A stretch of 64,000 nt of DNA from NCBI RefSeq assembly GCF_958979055.1, contig NC_084898.1, positions 4,439,001 through 4,503,000 of the forward strand, in the 5' to 3' direction. The notes under the pieces were generated by a model. The model saw nothing but the letters and a program-made list of their open reading frames with translations. It had not been told where the DNA came from and ran no database searches. A program made the translations under genes and the position numbers. Below, piece after piece: positions 1-11,073 of the stretch. The stretch comes from Alnus glutinosa. Its lineage: Eukaryota > Streptophyta > Magnoliopsida > Fagales > Betulaceae. Position 1 is the stretch's first letter. The number at the start of each line of letters is the position of its first letter.

Positions 1-1792
1 TTGGTTGGAGATTGATAACTTAGACAAACTTAAGAAGTTCAAGTAATTGTTGAATCAATCCTTTTGAGGTTCAATGTAATTTTCCAAAATTCATATTGTT
101 TTAAAATCATATTGCAAAGTATTTGTTGACTTTTATATGGGATTATATTTATAGAGGATAAGGTATTGGATTTAATATTTTCATTTATTTTTTGAAGATT
201 ATAGTTTATTGCTTTCCATTATAAGCTTGAGTTATGGAGCTGAATGATTTTTGGAGAAAGGCTTGGCACCCGGAACAAAAAAAAAAAAAAGAAAAAAAAA
301 AAGAGGGTTAAAAATGCCTTTGACCCTTTGTAGTAAGGCCTTATATCAAAAGGACCTTCGGATTCAAAAAGAATTGTAAGTGGTATTTGTATTGAGCTTA
401 AATACTGATATGATATTTTTGTTCATGAATTTAAATATTTAATAGAAATACACGTCAAATCAATCAGAAACTGTCACGTGGTTCATATGTCTCAATAAAG
501 GTTTTTTAAAAAAAATAAAAAAATAAAAATAAAGAACACTATCGCACATTAAAAAACATTAAAAAGGAATATATATATATATAAACCACCCACAAGGCCC
601 TTGGAGGTGGCTCAATCATCCCTATTTGTCTTGGGGTGGTTTCAACCGCCCCCTATAACTAGTCTAGGAGTAGCCGAACCATCCCAATGGTCATAGAGAG
701 GCCAATTTTATTTTATTTTTTTTAATGGTTTGGCCGGCCAACTCCAAGGCCCTTGAGCCACCTCCATTTGGCTATTTGGGGTGGCTCAATATCTCACATT
801 ATAATTAACTAATGTTGGACTTAGCACTAATAAGAACATTTACAATCCATCTACTTAAAGTGGGTAACCCACCCATCTAATGTGAGACTAAAAAAAGAAA
901 GGACCAAGGGCCTAACTTTTTTTTTTTTCTAGGTAGGGCCAAGCTTAATTATTTTGGCCAAAATATATGAAATTAGCTATTTATATACTATAATTAAAAA
1001 AAAATCAAAAAAAAAAATCAAAAGAGGGAGGAAAGCCAGGACCAATACCAACCCTCCATTACCTTCGTCTTTGCAAATCATTTACGTCCTTGTCAGGGCT
1101 CACCTCATGTAGTGCCTTAACGCTACATATTGTTTCTAGGTTGCCTTGATATCATTTTGTAACAACTCAAAAAATGCTAGTCATATATGCTTTATTACTC
1201 TAAAAAGACTAGTCAAATTACAATTAAAGCTTTTTATAAGCATTTATAGAATCCAGTTGTACATAATATAAAACCAATGTAAAACTTGACACTCATTAAT
1301 ATATTTATAATCTATTCACTCAATTTGAGTAATTCCACCCATCCAATGTTGGACTCACTTTTGGGTGTCACAGAAGTCTCCACAAATTCATCAAGCCATG
1401 TATATCTTTGAGCATTCACATCCGACTTAACAATTTTTTTTTTTTTTCCCATTTGAGCTAAAAACTCACCTTTGTTTAATTTTTTTTATTTTTATCTACT
1501 TTTTCAAATTACCTACATTCTAAATTCATTCTTATCAAGAGTCAATTTTTTTTTTATTTTTTTTTCAACTTTTTGGTTTAGCTACAATGCCGATTTTTGG
1601 ACTAAAGTAGCTAGTCGGATGCAACTACATTTTCACCCAAATTTACATTTCGACTAGCCAAAATAACCAGTATAAACGCTAAATATTGAAGCTCAATAAG
1701 GGTTGAGGCTACAAAACAATGTATAATGATTCTTTACCATTCCAAGTGTTTGGGAATTGGAAGCAAGCTATAATGGCAAAGCAAAATGGTGC
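1..1792. other. Gene-free AT-rich DNA downstream of the ADF gene
   Basis: No gene is supported here. The stretch has A and T runs and dispersed-repeat pieces. At about 600-790 there is a GC-richer block with repeated ggtggc/gccacc motifs, like the centres of MULE-type MITEs elsewhere in the window (54750-54860, 62085-62140). At about 1575-1675 there is an inverted copy of a motif also present near 39460-39545 and 43195-43275 (ggctagtc, aaatttaggtgaaaat). The last part, about 1680-1792, probably contains the 3' UTR of the ADF gene. Confidence 0.5.
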
Positions 1793-3339
1793 TTAGTTGG
1801 CTCTCCTCTTCACAATATCCAAGCTCATCTCACTGGGATCAGTGGCTTGCAACTCAAATTGAATGCCATCGAGTTCTCTTTTGAACCTATCCTTGGAACT
1901 AGCATAAACCATTTTACTCCTTACCTTTGCTATATCAGGTGACCTGCACTCACAACAAACACATACAAGTAATTCAACACCTATATAAGTTTTCTTTCGA
2001 AGATCGAGAAAATTCTTTGAACCCAATTTATTAAATTGATATATATTCTTAAAGCACGTGATTCTATAAGAACATATGTTACATGCTATGTTAATCCTTT
2101 TAGAAATGCATTCGAGAATCCATACCCTAAGGACAGATGTGAGTTTATTAGGTTGGAACAGTTTGGAGTAAAAAACTTTGTTCTAAGTAAATATAGATTG
2201 AGGAAGTGAACAGAGTTTAGAGCATGTAATTCTCACATGCATTAATGCATTTTGAACAGATGACAGATTAATAAGTAATGTTATTTAATATACTGTTATA
2301 CAACTGTCAGATAACTTGATGATGTGGCAATGAAATCAACCATTGGTTGTATGCGCTTATCCAAATGGCTGATTTTTACGACCACATATTCAAGCTATAT
2401 AATAGTCGTATAACAGTCTACTAAATATCATTACTCTAGCGTAATAGTTTGCTAGTAAGCGTATTTCGAGGTGAAATAATACCATGCAACGAAGAAAATC
2501 TTGCTTCTTTGAAAATTCTCTGTAGTTGTGAAATCATAATCATAGACGGCATAACGACACTCATTGGCAGGCAAAGTGGCAGTGAAATCCTCATAACTTT
2601 CATTGGGCTCCCCAAGCTTCTCCACCATCACCTGTTGTTGCTCAATCTTAAACACAATGAAACGGTAACTCCTCTTTGCTTTAAGCTCCAAGAACTTGAG
2701 CTTGCAGTCATCCTGCACAGCCATTCCTGATGCAGAATTTGCCTGCACAAATCATTTACTCAACATTTATTTATCACCAGAAACTCTTATTGCTGCAGCT
2801 ATTACACTGGGAGTTCAAGGACGGAATTAAGAACTTAACTCTAAAGAGGTCGGATTGTGTTGAAAGGTTTTTTTTTAAAAAAATAAAACAATAAAAATCC
2901 TAAATATGCTAAAAAAAAAAAGATTTTAACCATTTTTTTTTTTTGTGGGAGGAGGGACTTGAGAGGGGCATAAAAATTGACAAGTAGAAGAGATTTTCTA
3001 AAACCAAAAAATTATATTTAAGATATATGAATAGAGGGTTCAATCATACAAATACAAACTATCCCTAAAACTTAATCATTCATTTACTCACTGGTGTATT
3101 TTTTTTCTTCGGTATCTCAATTAAAAGAATCATGGGATTAAATAAACCATGCCATATTTATAATAACAAATATAATCTAGTCTTACTGGTATTTGGAATT
3201 GAATTATAAGATACAATATTTCTCTATTGAATGATCAAAAGAAGAATAATTAAAAAGAAAAAAGAAAAAAAATGTTAATCATATTATCATTTACAAGTTC
3301 ATCATAAAAATGAAGAGAGGGAGAGATGGAACATACCAT
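1793..3339 (-). CDS. ADF: Actin-depolymerizing factor (ADF/cofilin), three exons
   Basis: This gene encodes a 137-residue ADF/cofilin, a cytosolic protein that binds actin monomers and filaments and speeds filament severing and turnover. Coding exons are 3337-3339 (the ATG alone), 2483-2742 and 1793-1943. The ATG is followed directly by a GTATGT donor, and the second intron splits the tryptophan codon of the FFVAW-SPD segment. All junctions are GT-AG and in phase, giving 414 nt with the stop. Visible landmarks are the N-terminus [10 protein letters not shown] with Ser6, the known plant ADF phosphorylation position; the core [12 protein letters not shown]; the motif [10 protein letters not shown]; and the actin-binding stretch [19 protein letters not shown]. 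Length matches the family's usual 137-146 residues. An ATG-only first coding exon is a known plant ADF layout. The 137-residue length suggests the pollen-type subclass, but that is inference. UTR limits are not set. Confidence 0.93.
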
Positions 3340-4584
3340 TTTTGCCACCAATAAGGAAAGGGCTTATGAAATATGAGGGAGGGAAGGAAAATGGGGGCAA
3401 GATGATCAAAATTAGTTATTAGAATGAAAAAGAAAAACAAGATCCTTCTTCTTTGGGGGCACAAGAGGTGGAACTTTGAGGGAGGCTAAGATAGCGGGCG
3501 AAGGGAGGTTTTGGAAAAGAATTTACTTCTTGCCATTATGTCCACACCTTACTTTTAGACTTTTACATGGTAAAATTTTAACAATCAAATGATTTATCTC
3601 CAAAACTTAAAAATTTGAGACATGTTATTTAGTATTTTATCGTCTGTCTCTTATTATTCTCTGCTAACATGGCATTGTCAATTTACCTTTAGATCAATTT
3701 TAATTAAAAGGAAAAAAAAAATCAATAGTGGATTAATAATGCCACATCAGTGAAAAATGATGTGAGAAGGACAATAGAATACAAAATAGTATTTCTCTAA
3801 AAAATTAGCTTCTTAATAGTTGGAATTGCAATTTCTTTTTTCCTCCAAAGTGTCATTAAATTTGTTAAATCATCTACTGTCCCAAAAGATTAAGCTTATG
3901 GATGTCAATTCGTATTCGTGTATTTGGTTCGAGTCGTGTCGAAGAATTAATATAAGATTATATAGGTCAACCATAACCCGTCCAATTTAATTAAATAAGT
4001 TAGATTCTTCAACTCTAACCCCCTAATTTTGTGTTGGGTTTGTTGGTCGTGCAAAAAACTACCAGTCTTAAATGTTGCATGTTGGTTTCGAGTCGTGTCG
4101 AGGCATGTGTATAATATTATATAGGTCAACCCTAGTCCAATTCATTTTAATTAAACGAGTCAGACTCCTCAATCGTAACCCGTTAATTTTGTGTTGGGTT
4201 TGCGAGTCATATAAAAAATTGTCAATCTTACTTAGGCCTATAGAAAATGGTGAAAATTTAATCATTGAATTAACATTTTAACACTCTCTTTCAAGCAATA
4301 GTTAAAACTTATTCTAATCAACAAATGAGGCCCAACACGTATAATATTTAATTAAAATGAAGGGTAAACTATGGAATCATGTACAAACTCAATACCACTA
4401 CTTTTATACATGTTAAATCACCAGTTGTCACAAAAAATTAATTTTAAAAGAAAAAATATATTTAATTATTTAATTAATACTTTAACAAAATTACGAAGTC
4501 GCTAGTGTAAACTTTCTAATTCAATCCTCTCTTCTTTTAGAGGTTGTTTAGCAATTCAACACATAAAGTCTCCTTAAGCATGCT
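3340..4584. other. ADF upstream region and dispersed repeats
   Basis: The first few hundred bases should hold the ADF 5' UTR and promoter, but no TATA box stands out. Further on are AT-rich dispersed repeats. At 3835-3905 and 4405-4500 there are minus-strand fragments resembling the TRIM LTRs described in the HMA5-like gene, with complement-strand motifs such as tgatttaaca. At about 3905-4250 there is a tandem pair of a separate repeat. Confidence 0.45.
3905..4250. repeat. Tandem pair of an approximately 180-bp dispersed repeat
   Basis: Two consecutive similar units each contain gagtcgtgtcga, atataggtcaacc, taattttgtgttgggttt and a terminal ataaaaaa or gcaaaaaa stretch. Diverged relatives occur at about 26650-26930, 45070-45330 and 48560-48760. 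The unit has no coding potential and looks like an old non-autonomous DNA element; its class is not clear. Confidence 0.6.
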
Positions 4585-4589
4585 CTAAT

Positions 4590-6104
4590 TATTGGATTAG
4601 ATAACGTAGAAAACTTATCTATTGGATTAGATAACTGTTGACAACTTAAGTGTGCGAACCCAAGTGTAGGTTGTCGCGAAGTAGTAATTCTCGGAAGTCG
4701 AGTGTCGAACCACAGGGATTTGGAAAATAAAGAACACTAAAAAAATAAAATTAAGAAAACTTTATGATAGATGATTTAGTAGAATGATGCAAATAAAATA
4801 TATAATGAAAATAACAATTAAAAGGGATCGCTAAGGCATTGGGGTTTTACTTTTAACAAAATTATAATATTTACTTTGCAACTCATGTGATAATCGAAGA
4901 ATAGATCAGTGAATACCTAGAGAAAATATCATCGAAAGATAAATCTTAAAATTGATTGATTTTATTACGCAAAATTGGTTATTTGATTCGCAAGGAATTC
5001 AAAGCATTCACTGTACCCGTAGTTAACAATGAATCAAGGAATTTTGCAGAACAAAAACATTTTTCTAAGAATAAATCATGCAATCAATTAAAAAGATCTT
5101 ACATTAAAAACCATAAAAGAGTTGAAAAATAAATACTACAATCTTATTAAAAGTTTCACCCTTAGCCTCAGCTAGAAATTTAGCTAGACATGATTATGTA
5201 AATAAATTTCATCATTAAAATCATAAACATCGTGCTAGCAAAATAAAATAACTGAGAAGAAAATAAAAATAAATCTTGAACCGTCGTTGCTGTCTTCTTT
5301 GATCTTGAGCTGAACGTCTTCTTCTTTTTTTTCTGCAATTTTTCGGCCCCCTTGTTTGTTGCCGTGTTGCTTCTCTTGTAGAGATAAGAGTCATTCTTCT
5401 TTTGGGATTCGTACTACTATAAGAATCTCAGTCTTCTCTTTATTCCATGTCTCTTTCTTACACTTTAAATAAAACTCCGCTTCTTTTTATAAGAGCCAAA
5501 GACACCTTTTTTTCTTCTTGGTTTTGTCATGTAGAAGTATTAGAATGTTTATCCAATTCGTGAGTCCAGCTGTTTGGTTTCACCTCTTCTTGTTTTACAC
5601 ATTGGACTCTATCTTGGGCATATGATAGACTTCTTCTTTTGACCCACATCTTGGCTTTTACTCTTTGATTTCTTTTGTAATTCCTACATAACACAATTTC
5701 TTACATTAATATATCATTTAATCTTAATATTAATATTTAAACAATATTCCACAATTAAATATAAAATGCAAGAATTAAATTATAATAAAGTATGATAATA
5801 CTTATTTTAATAGGAAAAATAAGCACTTTTAAGCTATTATCAATAACGTAGAAGACTTATCAGCAAGTGATAATACCGAACAGAGTTAGAGTAGGGCTCT
5901 TTCTCTATTGATAAACTCTAGACTAGTTGAGTTGTGATAAACTAGGTCTTTAGAGTTATAAGATAACTTAGAGAGTTTATGTTTTAGTTAACTACATGTA
6001 AATCACATCTAGAGTTTATCTAGATGATTCGGTTCTCTATATATACAAACATACTGTAGTACATTCAAGTACGCAGATTATCCCAAATATCATGTAATTC
6101 TATA
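4590..6104 (+). repeat. 5' LTR of the Copia element, split by a solo LTR
   Basis: Bases 4590-4635 and 5848-6104 together match the 3' LTR at 10762-11068. The intervening 4636-5842, plus one target-duplication copy, is a later insertion. The LTR contains ctctatatatac about 75 bp before its end, a plausible TATA box. Confidence 0.93.
4636..5842. mobile_element. Solo LTR of a second LTR retrotransposon inside the Copia 5' LTR
   Basis: This 1207-bp block starts TGTTGACAAC and ends GCTATTATCA, the canonical TG...CA ends of an LTR. It is flanked by a perfect 5-bp duplication ATAAC (4631-4635 and 5843-5847). No coding sequence, primer-binding site or second LTR was seen within it, so a solo LTR left by LTR-LTR recombination fits best. 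Superfamily is unknown. The sharp break from LTR-homologous sequence on both sides fixes the boundaries to the base. Confidence 0.88.
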
Positions 6105-6343
6105 TGGTATCAGACCAGGTTCCTTTGACAATGATGGGCATTTCCCTCCCGTTGTTGAACACGTGTTTGACCAAAGATGCCACACGTGAGGGGGCGTGTT
6201 AAAGTGTCTCACATTGCTAGGAAATCCTTGTCTTGTAGACTTTATAAGCCATGGACACCCTTCCTCTCTCAAGGCGTCTTTTAAGAGTGAGTAAAGCCCA
6301 TGAATTTGTATATGGTATCAGAGCCATTGAAAGACAAACGTCT
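6105..6343 (+). other. Chimeric Copia leader with two primer-binding sites
   Basis: The first PBS-like site, tggtatcaga, follows the 5' LTR at 6105. A purine tract (gagggggcg, about 6190-6198) then precedes a short LTR-like block (about 6199-6313) that begins TGTTAAAG, contains tttataag, and ends ttgtata. A second and better PBS, tggtatcagagcc, follows at 6314, and gag starts at 6344. The layout PBS, internal spacer, purine tract, LTR, PBS looks like one unit of a TRIM-like element captured at the PBS. Both PBS copies are complementary to the 3' end of initiator methionine tRNA, the usual Copia primer. Confidence 0.7.
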
Positions 6344-9300
6344 ATGGCTATCCCAATTTTTGAAACCGAATCCACCCAAACCTCAAACCCACCTCCTATC
6401 TCCATCACTGTTATCCCTTCTGCACCATTACCACATATCCAAAATGTTCACCATCATATCTCAAAAAAACTCACACAAGAAAACTATATCCTATGGCAAT
6501 TCCTTATGGTTCCTTTCCTAGAGGGCCAAAACTTGTTCGGTTATGTTGATGGCACAATTCCGCAGCCTCCCAAGCTTAATCCTGATAGTACCTCTGGCCT
6601 TCTCATTACCAATCCTACTCACTTATTCTGGTTTCATCAAGATCGAATGATCTTTAGTGCAATTATTTCCACCTTGTCCGTTGAAACCTTACCCCATGTA
6701 ATCGGCCTCACTACATCTCGTGATGTCTGGACTACATTGGAAACATTATTTGCTGCTCAGTCTCAATCTCGTATTCTCCAACTTAAGCAGTAGCTCTCAA
6801 ATCTGAAGAAAGGTGCTCAATCTGTCTCTGCCTATTTCCAAAAAGCTCAAGGCTTTGCCAACCTCCTGGCCGCTATTGGCAAGCCCATGGACAATTATGA
6901 ACTCATCTCCCACATCCTTGCTGGCCTGGGTGTCAATTATGACCCCCTTGTTACCTCTGTCACTACAAGGCAAGACTCGATCCCTCTCACTGATCTCTAT
7001 GGCTACATGTTGTCCTATGAGCAGCGTCTTGAGGCCCACAAATCAGCACTTGAAGTCAACATCTCTATTGCCAACATGGCTCAGCGGCAGAGCCCATCCT
7101 ATTCACGGAACAATCGTGGCCTCAACTCGGGCTATCGCAACTTCAACTTCTCTAGGGGCAGAGGGAGTGGCCGTGGTCGTGGACCACCTCAGCAACATTT
7201 TTCTGGTCCTGGCCAGTTCCAACGTCCGATCTGTCAAGTATGCCACAAGCAAGGCCACACGGTTGTAACCTGTTGGTATCGATTTGAGCAAGGACATCAG
7301 GCAGAAAATTCCCCAATGAATGCCAACTTGGCTGCTGTCTCATCTGCATCAAATTCTCAATGGTATCATGACACTGGCTCCAATGTCCACCTCACTAATG
7401 ATTTCTCCAATCTCAACATGCATGCTGAGGAGTACAATGGCAATGACCGGATCCGAATAGGCAATGGGCAAGGTTTGCACATTTCAAATTCTGGTCGTGG
7501 ACTCTTACCCACTCCATCACGTAACTTTCACTTATTTTCTCTCTTTCATGTTCCTCAAATACAGAAAAATCTTATCTCTGTTAATCAATTCACACGTGAT
7601 AACAATGTCTTTATTGAATTCCGTCCTACTTTTTTTCTGTGTTAAGGACCTTCGAACTCGGCAGCTCCTCCTCCAAGGCCCGAGTAAACTTGGCCTCTAT
7701 CCATGGCCATCATCTTCTTCTTCCCTATCCAGGAGTCTTGCTGCCTTCATTGGTGAAAAGGTTCCCCTAGATCAGTGGCATCTCAGGCTTGGTCATCCTA
7801 CATCTCCCATTGTCAATCAAGTCGTTCAATTCCACAAGCTACCCGTGTCTTTAGCAAAGTCTTCCTCCGTATGCTCTCCATGTCAACAAGGGAAAAGTCA
7901 CCGTTTCCATTTTAGTTATTCACCTTCAATTTCAAATAGTCCTCTCCAATTGTTGTTTCTTGACGTTTGGGGCCCTGCCTCTGTAACTTCTGTAAACAAC
8001 AACCGTTTTTATTTAAGTGTGGTTGATGATTTCAGCAAATATACATGGCTTTTCCCACTTGCATCTAAATCTGAAGTTTGTGCAACCTTTCTTCGTTTCA
8101 AACAACTTGTTGAAACATTCTTTAACACTAAAATCAAATCTGTTCAAAGTGATAATGGTGGTGAATTCCTCCCACTTCAAAAATCCCTCAATTCCATGGG
8201 AGTCTCTTATAGGGTAAGTTGTCCTTACACCCATCATCAAATGGGAACCGTTGAAAGAAAACATCGCCACATAGTTGAAACTGGATTATCTCTTCTTGCT
8301 ACGGCTAGTGTTCCATTTACCTTTTGGGATACAGCCTTTGAAACAACAACCTACCTCATCAATCGACTTCCTTCTAAAGTCACCAAGAAAATGTCTCCTT
8401 ATGAGTGTCTGTTTCACAGCATTCCCGATTACAAATACTTGAAAATTTTTGGCTGTGAATGTTGGCCATTTCTTCGACTATATAACTCCTCCAAACTTTC
8501 CTTTCGTTCCTCTTCTTGCGTGTTCATTGGATATAGCAAAAACCATCTTGGACAGGGGCGGAGGCAGGTTTTGAACTTTGGGGGGGTCAAATTGAAAAAA
8601 TAAATTTTGGGAGGGCCAAAACTAAGAAAATAAAAAAATTAAGGGGTAAAATTTAAAATTTTAAAATTTTTTTTTTAGATTTTTTTTTTTTTTTTGGGGG
8701 AGACCCTTTGGCTTGGGGGGGGCCAACCCAAAGAGTAGCTCCGCCCCTGATCTTGGTTATAAATGCTTTCATATTCCTTCCGATAAAGTTTACATTGCAA
8801 GACACGTTGTCTTCAATGAAAATAGTTTTCCATTCTTAACTTCCAAGTTAAACACCTCCTCCTCCTCTCCTCAAATACCTTCATTTCTATTGGTTCCTTA
8901 TGTCCCCTCATCAACTCCTCCAACCTCTGGTTCTTCTCAAAATACACCCAGTATTACTCCACCTTCATCAACCTCTGCATCATCTCCCATAGAACCTCTC
9001 ACTACCTCTCCCACTCTTCAACCTACAGTCACTTCTGAATCTCCCTCTAGTTCCGAGTCCACTCCTTCACCTGAACCCCTGCCTATCCTTCCAGCTCGAG
9101 TCCATGGCATGACCACACAGTCTCAGAATTTGATTCATAAACCTTACACATTCACTGATGGCAAAGTGAAGTATCCACCTCCTCAAGCTCTTACAGCCAC
9201 TATAGCAGCACATGAAGATGAACCCACTTGCTATTCTCAAGCAAGTAAAAATATTGAGTGGCGTGTAGCAATGAACAACGAATTTGATGCTCTTCTCAAA

Positions 9301-10717
9301 AATGGAACATGGTCCCTTGTTCCATTCTCCCCACAAATGAATGTCGTTGGTTCTAAATGGGTTTTCAGGATTAAAAGGAAATCTAATGGGGATATTGAAC
9401 GCTACAAGGCTCGTCTAGTAGCCAAAGGGTTTCATCAACAACCCGGGATTGACTTTGCAGAAACATATAGTCCAGTGGTTAAACCTATCACTATTCGTAC
9501 TATGTTGTCCATAGCTGTTTCTGCAGGTTGGGAGATTCGACAAGTAGATGTCAGCAATGCCTTTCTCCATGGTCTTCTTCAAGAGACTATATATATGGCT
9601 CAACCCCCTGGATTTTAGCATCCTCAATATCCAGCAGCTGTTTGCAAGTTACGTAAAGCCATCTATGGCTTAAAACAGGCACCACGTACGTGGTTTTCGC
9701 GCCTAAGTGCTCGGTTGATTGATCTAAAATTTACAAGCTCCAAGTCAGATTCATCATTGTTTATCTACAAAGCTAAAGGGATCACCATCTTTGTACTCAT
9801 ATACGTTGACGACATCATCATTACCGGCTCACATCCAGAAACCATATCTCAGCTCATCAAAGATCTTCACGACTCCTTTGCACTCAAGGATCTCGGTCGT
9901 CTCAATTTCTTTCTTGGTGTTGAAGCTACATGGCACCCGGATGGTCTTCATCTTTCACAACAAAGATACATCCATGATCTTCTCACAAAGACAAATATGC
10001 TCCTTGCCAAACTGATATCTATTCCCTTGTCGGCCTCCACCACTCTCAGCCGGTTTGAAGGCTCAACCATCATAGACCCGACCTCATATCGGAGCACAGT
10101 AGGGTCTCTTCAATATCTATCTCTCACTCGACCTGACATTGCTTTCGCCGTCAACAAGGTCTCACAATTTATGCAAGATCCTAGGGACTCTCACTGGTCT
10201 GCAGTAAAACGCATCTTGCGCTACATGAAGTCCACAATCTCTTACATTTTGCATCCACAAGAACTCCTCCAAGCAACTCATTGCCTACTTAGATTCAAAT
10301 TGGGCCAGCTGTCCAGATGACATGCGTTCCACCTCCGGCTATTGTGTTCTTCTTGGTAAAAATATTCTTTCATGGAGCTCCAAGAAGCAACCAACAGTTT
10401 CACGCTCCAGTACTGAATCTGAGTACAAAGCTATTGCCAATGCAGCTGCTGAATTAACATGGATTCAAGCTCTACTTCATGAACTTGGTGTTACATCTCC
10501 TACGCAACCAGTATTGTATTGTGATAACATTGGTGCCACGTACCTAGTTTCAAATCCTATCTATCATGCTCGTACAAAGCATATAGAAATTGACTATCAT
10601 TTCATCCGGGATATGGTTGCCAAGAAGACTCTACAAGTTTGCTTCATCTCTGGGAAAGATCAGTTAGCCGACATCCTTACAAAGTCCCTTGCTGCTGCCA
10701 GATTCAACATGCTTTGA
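6344..10717 (+). pseudogene. Degenerate Copia gag-pol polyprotein
   Basis: Domains in order are: gag from the ATG at 6344; a CCHC zinc knuckle (CQVCHKQGHTVVTC) near 7230; the aspartic protease site WYHDTGS near 7363; the integrase HHCC region near 7780-7900 and core with SDNGGEF near 8147; reverse transcriptase from about 9290, with the YVDDIII active site near 9805; and RNase H with STSGYCVLLG near 10326 and SRSSTESEYKAIA near 10400. Breaks are an in-frame TAG at 6791, a frame change in the T run at 7631-7637, a 197-bp hAT MITE at 8553-8749, a TAG at 9616, and a second frame change at about 10240-10290. These rule out an intact polyprotein. The catalytic motifs that can be read remain recognisable, so decay is moderate. 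Confidence 0.92.
8545..8757. mobile_element. hAT-type MITE inserted in the Copia coding region
   Basis: A 197-bp element (8553-8749) has inverted ends CAGGGGCGGAG...CTCCGCCCCTG. It is flanked by an 8-bp duplication atcttgga/atcttggt (8545-8552 and 8750-8757) with one mismatch. Eight-base duplications and a CAGGGGCGGA end are typical of plant hAT elements. The interior is A/T- and G-run-rich without a transposase. Removing it joins the interrupted integrase-side and RT-side frames, so it inserted after the polyprotein was formed. Confidence 0.9.
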
Positions 10718-10761
10718 TCCAACCTCAACGTGCAACTTCCCACGTCGAGTTTGAGGGGGTG

Positions 10762-11068
10762 TATTGGATTAGATAACGTAGAAAACTTATCTATTGGATT
10801 AAATAACGTAGAAGACTTATCGGCTAGTGATAACACCGAAGTATCAGAGTTAGAGTATGGCTCTTTCTCTATTGATAAACTCTAGACTAGTTGAGTTGTG
10901 ATAAACTAGGTCTCTAGAGTTATAAGATAACTTAGAGAGTTTCTGTTTTAGTTAACTATATGTAAATCACATATAGAGTTTATCTAGATGATTTGGTTCT
11001 CTATATATACAAACATACTGCAGTACATTCAAGTACGCAGATTATCCCAAATATCATGTAATTCTATA
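10762..11068 (+). repeat. 3' LTR of the Copia element
   Basis: This 307-bp repeat starts TATTGGATTAG directly after the purine tract gagggggtg and ends TTCTATA before the CTAAT target duplication. It is uninterrupted and shows the ancestral form of the split 5' LTR. Confidence 0.94.
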
Positions 11069-11073
11069 CTAAT

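Larger units (their letters stand above)
4585..11073 (+). mobile_element. Copia LTR retrotransposon with TSDs; degenerate, nested insertions
   Basis: The element occupies 4590-11068, with the 5-bp target duplication CTAAT at 4585-4589 and 11069-11073. The LTRs begin TATTGG and end TTCTATA, so the termini are TA...TA rather than TG...CA. The 5' LTR (4590-6104) is 303 bp once the inserted solo LTR is discounted. The 3' LTR (10762-11068) is 307 bp. By eye they differ by about 11 substitutions and one 4-bp indel. A primer-binding site follows the 5' LTR and a purine tract (tttgagggggtg) precedes the 3' LTR. The gag-protease-integrase-RT-RNase H order identifies Copia (Ty1). Stops, frameshifts and a hAT MITE make it non-autonomous today. 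Confidence 0.95.
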
